A stretch of DNA of 64,000 nucleotides from an uncultured Oscillospiraceae bacterium. Lineage in GTDB: Bacteria > Bacillota > Clostridia > Oscillospirales > Acutalibacteraceae. Below are positions 60,559 to 64,000 of this stretch, one piece after another (within the stretch, counting starts at the first letter, position 1; every line of letters begins with the position of its first letter). The stretch lies in contig CABULH010000004.1 of assembly GCA_902492455.1 (NCBI GenBank), positions 62,001 to 126,000 on the forward strand, given 5' to 3'. Under the pieces are notes generated by a model, which ran no database searches, was not told where the DNA came from, and saw only the letters and a list, made by a program, of their open reading frames with translations. A program made the position numbers and the translations under genes.

Positions 60559-61737
60559 TCACTTTTTCCACTGAGATGGCGGATTTCCCCATTGACCGGA
60601 AACCGCACATTTTCGAATGGCACGGCAAGCCTGTTCTATCTCCTGACGCGTGGTATGAACCGAAGGCGCCAGTCTCGCTGTTCCTGACGGTGCAGTTCCA
60701 TAGGTCCGATGGGCGCTGGGAGCACAGTGGAGCCCGGCCCGCACCGCAACGCCGTAACGGTTCAGTTCCACTGCCAGCTCTTCGCTGCAGTGACCTTCGA
60801 GATTCAGGGACAACACCGGGGCGCATAGACCTTCCTCCGGACGAGTCGTATATAAGCGAATACCTGGGATCTCGGTCAGCAGATCATGGGCCAGCGCCAT
60901 CAACCTAGTTTCCTTGCGGCAGATATTCTCAATTCCACGGGCGGAAACCCATTCCATTCCTGCGCGCAGGCCGCAGATACCTGGTGTATTGGGAGTACCG
61001 CTTTCCAAACGGTCCGGCAGATCATTGGGCTGTTCCAGCAGCAGCGACTGGCTGCCGGTCCCCCCTTCTATCAGAGTAGGCAGATCAAAGCGGCCGCTGC
61101 ACAGCAGCATGCCTGTGCCCATAGGACCGTAAAGCCCCTTATGACCTGCCAGGCACAGGAAATCGATATTACAGTCCTCCATATCGATGGGCAAAACCCC
61201 AGCTGTCTGTGCGCCGTCCACCACAAACAACATTCCTTTTTCCCGGGCCAGAGCTCCCAGACGCCGAATGGGCAGACGCACGCCGAACACATTGGAGGCA
61301 TGGGTACAGACTATGGCTTTGGTTTCCGGCGTCAGTGCCCGGCGGAAATTCTCTACCGTCGCATCGTCGTCTCCAGCCACTACATGGGCTATATCATAAA
61401 CGGGCTTTCCAGGCGAAATAGCGTACAGCGGGCGCATCACCGCATTGTGCTCCAAGTCGGAGACCGTTACCCGTCCGCCGCTTGCCAGAATCCCTTTGAG
61501 AGCCATATTCAGCGCCATGGTGCAGTTAAGCACGAACACCACTCGGGATGGGTCCTCCAGGTGGAACATCTTCGCCGCTGTTTCCCGGCACAGATAAACC
61601 TCACGGGAGGCGGCCATACTCATTTGGTGTCCGCCCCTTCCGGGATTGGCGCCATATTTTTTCAGCGCTGTGACCACTGCCTCCGTCACACAGGGCGGTT
61701 TCGGCCAAGTGGTGGCCGCGTTGTCCAGATAAATCAT
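60559..61737 (-). CDS. cysteine desulfurase-family PLP enzyme
   Basis: A 392-aa class V aminotransferase fold. Start MIYLDNAATTWPKPP; PLP Lys in LAGHKGLYGPMGTG; THASNVFGVRLPI and DGAQTAGVLPID before it; GLHCAPSAHRTYGT holds the likely catalytic Cys. It takes sulfur (or selenium) from cysteine (or selenocysteine). It is close to the CsdA/SelU-like group often paired with DUF3343, whose gene overlaps its start (ATGA). Confidence 0.9.
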   Translation of the reverse strand: MIYLDNAATTWPKPPCVTEAVVTALKKYGANPGRGGHQMSMAASREVYLCRETAAKMFHLEDPSRVVFVLNCTMALNMALKGILASGGRVTVSDLEHNAVMRPLYAISPGKPVYDIAHVVAGDDDATVENFRRALTPETKAIVCTHASNVFGVRLPIRRLGALAREKGMLFVVDGAQTAGVLPIDMEDCNIDFLCLAGHKGLYGPMGTGMLLCSGRFDLPTLIEGGTGSQSLLLEQPNDLPDRLESGTPNTPGICGLRAGMEWVSARGIENICRKETRLMALAHDLLTEIPGIRLYTTRPEEGLCAPVLSLNLEGHCSEELAVELNRYGVAVRAGLHCAPSAHRTYGTAPSGTARLAPSVHTTRQEIEQACRAIRKCAVSGQWGNPPSQWKK

Positions 61738-61955
61738 AACATCCCAGCGCTTTTGCTCCGGATGCGGATGCCGGCGGCTGTCAGCAGCGGCTCCGCCCGT
61801 TCTCCTTCATCCGTTGTGATGCTGTAGCCACAGCCGTTATTGCCATTTTCATCCAGAGCTCGACTGACGTAAGCACGAATACCGTTGCGTTCCAGCAAAG
61901 CCTTTCCTTTCATGGCGTTGGTCACGGAGCTGACATTAAAAATCGTTGAACTCAT
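61734..61955 (-). CDS. DUF3343 putative sulfur/selenium carrier-like protein
   Basis: A 73-aa protein, start at MSSTIFNVSSVTNAMKGKAL with GAGGTGAT 6 nt upstream (a TTG two codons earlier is weaker). The AMKGKALLERNGI and GCGYSI parts match DUF3343, the Cys of the latter being the carrier candidate. Proteins of this family sit beside cysteine desulfurases and YedF in selenium-using bacteria. Translationally coupled to the desulfurase gene. Confidence 0.75.
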   Translation of the reverse strand: MSSTIFNVSSVTNAMKGKALLERNGIRAYVSRALDENGNNGCGYSITTDEGERAEPLLTAAGIRIRSKSAGML

Positions 61956-61967
61956 GCGCAAATCACC

Positions 61968-62240
61968 TCACTTACTTACTGCCAGTATATGCTCCATGCG
62001 GCAATTGGTGATGGTCGTCCAGCCGTTGTCCGCCGCGCACGGATGACACTCCGCCAGCCTTTTACGGTAAACGCCGTTAGGACAACCTATTTTCCTATTA
62101 AAGGGCGCTGTGAAATAATTCCGACTGGAACAGAAATGTCGGTCGCTGATTCCCACAATAGAATGCCTCTCTTCCAGTAAGGCAATGATCTTGCGGATTT
62201 TATGCGGTAATCTTTTCCCAGGAAAAGATTGACAACAATT
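61968..62240 (-). pseudogene. remnant of an AraC-family regulator
   Basis: An open frame of 90 codons with no credible start codon: it opens right after a TGA at 62241. The part HFCSSRNYFTAPFNRKIGCP, then NGVYRKRLAE, matches the second helix-turn-helix of AraC regulators (GFSSxxYFxxxFKKxxGxxPxxYRxR). The piece before it (LPHKIRKIIALLEERHS) looks like the first helix of the domain, with the first helix-turn-helix deleted between. The C-terminal 20 residues are unrelated. A GTG at 62154 could start a 62-aa product but would lack the domain's first half. Confidence 0.5.
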
Positions 62241-62246
62241 TCACAA
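62229..62246. promoter_or_regulatory. second, imperfect Rex-like box
   Basis: TTGACAA-caat-TTCACAA keeps 11 of 14 arm bases of the Rex consensus TTGTTAA-N4-TTAACAA. It lies 26 bp before the perfect box and overlaps the AraC remnant. Confidence 0.4.
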
Positions 62247-62271
62247 TTTAGCTATAAGGCTTCCGACTGGG

Positions 62272-62289
62272 TTGTTAATGTTTTAACAA
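62272..62289. promoter_or_regulatory. Rex operator of adhE
   Basis: TTGTTAA-tgtt-TTAACAA, an exact match to the Rex site consensus, 9 bp before the -35. Rex represses fermentative genes until NADH is high. Confidence 0.9.
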
Positions 62290-62297
62290 TTTGTCAA

Positions 62298-62326
62298 TTG
62301 ACGATTATACCCAATTACGATATACT
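62298..62326 (+). promoter_or_regulatory. sigma-A promoter of adhE
   Basis: TTGACG (62298-62303) and TATACT (62321-62326), spacer 17 bp. A 10-bp palindrome GTCAATTGAC (62293-62302) overlaps the -35. Confidence 0.85.
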
Positions 62327-62377
62327 GAACGTGTACTCAAAACACCCTCAAACCCAATTAACAGGAGGTTATCGAAC

Positions 62378-64000
62378 ATGGCAGCAGCAAAGCCGGAAGT
62401 AAATACTGAGGAAAATACCGTTAAAAACATGATCGACAAGCTGGTTGTCAATGCCCAGAAAGCCCTGGACGAATACATGAAGATGGATCAGGAGCAGGTG
62501 GATAAAATCGTCCATGCCATGGCTATTGCGGGTAACGACCATCATATCCGTCTGGCAAAGCTGGCCTATGAGGAAACCGGCCGCGGCGTCTATGAAGATA
62601 AAATCATCAAAAATCTCTTTGCCACCGAATATATCTGGCACTCTATTAAATATCAGAAAAGCGTGGGCGTCATTGAGGAGAACGAGATGGAGGGCTATGT
62701 GGAGGTAGCCGAGCCGGTGGGCGTCGTCGCCGGCGTGACCCCCGTCACCAATCCCACATCCACCACCATGTTCAAATCTTTGATCTGCGCCAAAGCCCGC
62801 AACCCCATCATCTTCGGCTTCCACCCCAGTGCCCAGAAATGCTCTGTGGAGGCGGCTAAAGTGCTGTTGGAGGCCGCCGTGGCCGCTGGCGCCCCGGAAA
62901 ACTGCATCCAGTGGATTGACACTCCCTCCATCCATGCCACCCAAGAACTGATGAATCATCCCGGCGTGGCCTTGATTCTGGCTACCGGCGGTCCTGGTAT
63001 GGTGAAATCCGCCTACAGCTGTGGGAAGCCCGCCCTGGGCGTGGGCCCCGGCAATGTGCCCTGCTATATAGAGAAAACCGCTAAATTGGAACGGGCCTGC
63101 ACCGATCTCATGCTGTCCAAAACCTTTGACAACGGCATGATCTGTGCTTCTGAGCAGGCAGTAATCGTGGATAAGGAGATCTCCGCCGCCTTCGAGAAGT
63201 ATATGAAGGATAACGGCTGTTACTTCGTTAATAAAGAAGAATGTGAAAAACTCTCCAATTATGTGATCGATCCGGTGAAAAAGGCGGTTAATCCCGACGT
63301 GGTGGGGAAAAAGCCCGTTTGGATCGCGGCGCAGGCTGGCTTTGCCGTGCCGGAGGATACCAAAATTCTTATCGCCCGTCTCCCCGCCGTGGGCCCCGAC
63401 TATCCCCTGTCTCGTGAAAAACTCTCTCCCGTCCTGGCTTACTTTGTGGTGAATTCCCATGAAGAGGGTTTTGAGCGTGCCAAACAGATGCTGGAAATGG
63501 GCGGCCTGGGTCATTCCGCCGTCATCCATTCCTCCGACGACGATCTGATCCGCCGTTACGGCGAAGTTATGCATGTGGGCCGTGTGATTGCCAACTCCCC
63601 CTCTTCTCAGGGCGCTATCGGCGATATCTACAATACCAACACCCCCTCCCTGACCCTTGGCTGCGGCAGCTATGGACACAATTCCACCAACTCCAACGTG
63701 TCCTCCGTCAACCTGATCAACAAGAAGCGTTTGGCCAAGAGGAGGGTTAACATGCAATGGTTCAAGGTTCCCCCGAAAATTTACTTTGAGAATGATTCCA
63801 TCCAGTACCTGGAGAAGATGGAGGATATTTCCCGGGCCTTCATCGTCACCGATCCCACCATGGTGAAGCTGGGATATGTGGATAAGATCCTTTATTATCT
63901 CCGCAAGCGGGAACAGTACTGCCACAGCGAAATTTACTCCGATGTGGAACCGGATCCGGATGTAGAAACCATCATGCGGGGCGTGGAAGCTATGCGTGCC
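62378..64000 (+). CDS. adhE: bifunctional aldehyde-alcohol dehydrogenase AdhE (5' part)
   Basis: The first 541 codons of a protein usually about 870 aa; it runs off the window with no stop. ACAGGAGG precedes the ATG. The N-terminal acetaldehyde dehydrogenase domain is complete: EVAEPVGVVAGVTPVTNP, GFHPSAQKC, LATGGPGMVKSAYSCGKPAL, and catalytic Cys in DNGMICASEQA. The linker follows, and the iron-type alcohol dehydrogenase domain begins with PPKIYFENDSI. It turns acetyl-CoA into ethanol with two NADH. Controlled by Rex, judging from the perfect box upstream. A long minus-strand frame inside it is only a shadow of codon bias. Confidence 0.96.
   Translation, partial: MAAAKPEVNTEENTVKNMIDKLVVNAQKALDEYMKMDQEQVDKIVHAMAIAGNDHHIRLAKLAYEETGRGVYEDKIIKNLFATEYIWHSIKYQKSVGVIEENEMEGYVEVAEPVGVVAGVTPVTNPTSTTMFKSLICAKARNPIIFGFHPSAQKCSVEAAKVLLEAAVAAGAPENCIQWIDTPSIHATQELMNHPGVALILATGGPGMVKSAYSCGKPALGVGPGNVPCYIEKTAKLERACTDLMLSKTFDNGMICASEQAVIVDKEISAAFEKYMKDNGCYFVNKEECEKLSNYVIDPVKKAVNPDVVGKKPVWIAAQAGFAVPEDTKILIARLPAVGPDYPLSREKLSPVLAYFVVNSHEEGFERAKQMLEMGGLGHSAVIHSSDDDLIRRYGEVMHVGRVIANSPSSQGAIGDIYNTNTPSLTLGCGSYGHNSTNSNVSSVNLINKKRLAKRRVNMQWFKVPPKIYFENDSIQYLEKMEDISRAFIVTDPTMVKLGYVDKILYYLRKREQYCHSEIYSDVEPDPDVETIMRGVEAMRA

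Noticed and set aside
59374..60574. Open frames with repeated SIHAPVWGAT / FQSTLPCGER units
   Set aside because: They are translations of the CRISPR repeats, not proteins.
62369..63925. 518-codon open frame on the minus strand
   Set aside because: It is antisense to adhE, whose plus-strand frame is complete and recognised; the His/Gly-rich sequence is the usual shadow of GC-rich third positions.
1..64000. tRNA, rRNA, insertion sequences, phage integrases
   Set aside because: No cloverleaf, rRNA core sequence, transposase or integrase motif was found on either strand.

Overview
The window reads as the chromosome of an anaerobic, spore-forming, low-oxygen Firmicute of the class Clostridia, most likely a gut member of the Oscillospirales/Ruminococcaceae type. 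This is an inference. It rests on sporulation genes (spoVM, ytfJ/gerW-like, whiA), a Rex-box-controlled adhE, a CtsR/McsAB/ClpC stress operon, HPr kinase carbon control, and GC-rich third codon positions in a moderate-GC genome. Almost every gene is housekeeping and intact; I see no transposase, integrase, rRNA or tRNA.

Region 1 (1-16.8 kb, mostly minus strand): the end of an ABC exporter operon, a divergent Crp/Fnr regulator and ferredoxin pair, then a probable 14-kb operon read right to left: yicC, remA, gmk, rpoZ, priA, def, fmt, a zinc metallopeptidase, rsmB, rlmN, stp, prkC, rsgA, thiN, a small membrane protein and spoVM. It starts at a strong promoter at 16705-16734 and ends at a 22-bp perfect hairpin at 2676-2726. 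The order is that of the Bacillus subtilis yloC-spoVM cluster, without coaBC and rpe.

Region 2 (16.8-33.2 kb): a biotin-dependent carboxytransferase set (two carboxyltransferase subunits plus a biotin carrier); a chromosome-segregation, spore and cell-wall operon (M50 homologue with lost active site, scpA, scpB, DUF2953, ytfJ, D,D-carboxypeptidase, rluB, GNAT); rpmB on the plus strand; a solitary 1091-aa type IIG-like restriction-modification enzyme; ppa; a pncA-pncB pair for NAD salvage; and a winged-helix protein with a degenerate receiver and a foldable leader.

Region 3 (33.2-53.9 kb): the ctsR-mcsA-mcsB-clpC operon with two CtsR-type boxes around its promoter, two tandem lipoprotein serpins, glyQS, then a minus-strand series hprK, PHP phosphatase, glcK, DUF3784, murB, rapZ, whiA, CAT-like, dnaE and pfkA. 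It joins sugar uptake control, glycolysis entry, cell wall and replication.

Region 4 (53.9-64 kb): a glycosyltransferase, a luxE-luxC fatty-acid-reductase pair followed by a tocopherol-cyclase-like lipocalin protein (no luciferase), a type I-C-like CRISPR array with no cas genes in the window, a cysteine desulfurase with a DUF3343 sulfur/selenium-carrier-like protein, the remnant of an AraC regulator, and the first 541 codons of adhE behind a perfect Rex operator.

Two tiny Cys/Gly-rich hydrophobic proteins, 21 kb apart (38169 and 59089), share sequence and the same sigma-K-like promoter layout. They are the clearest case of unnamed related genes here.
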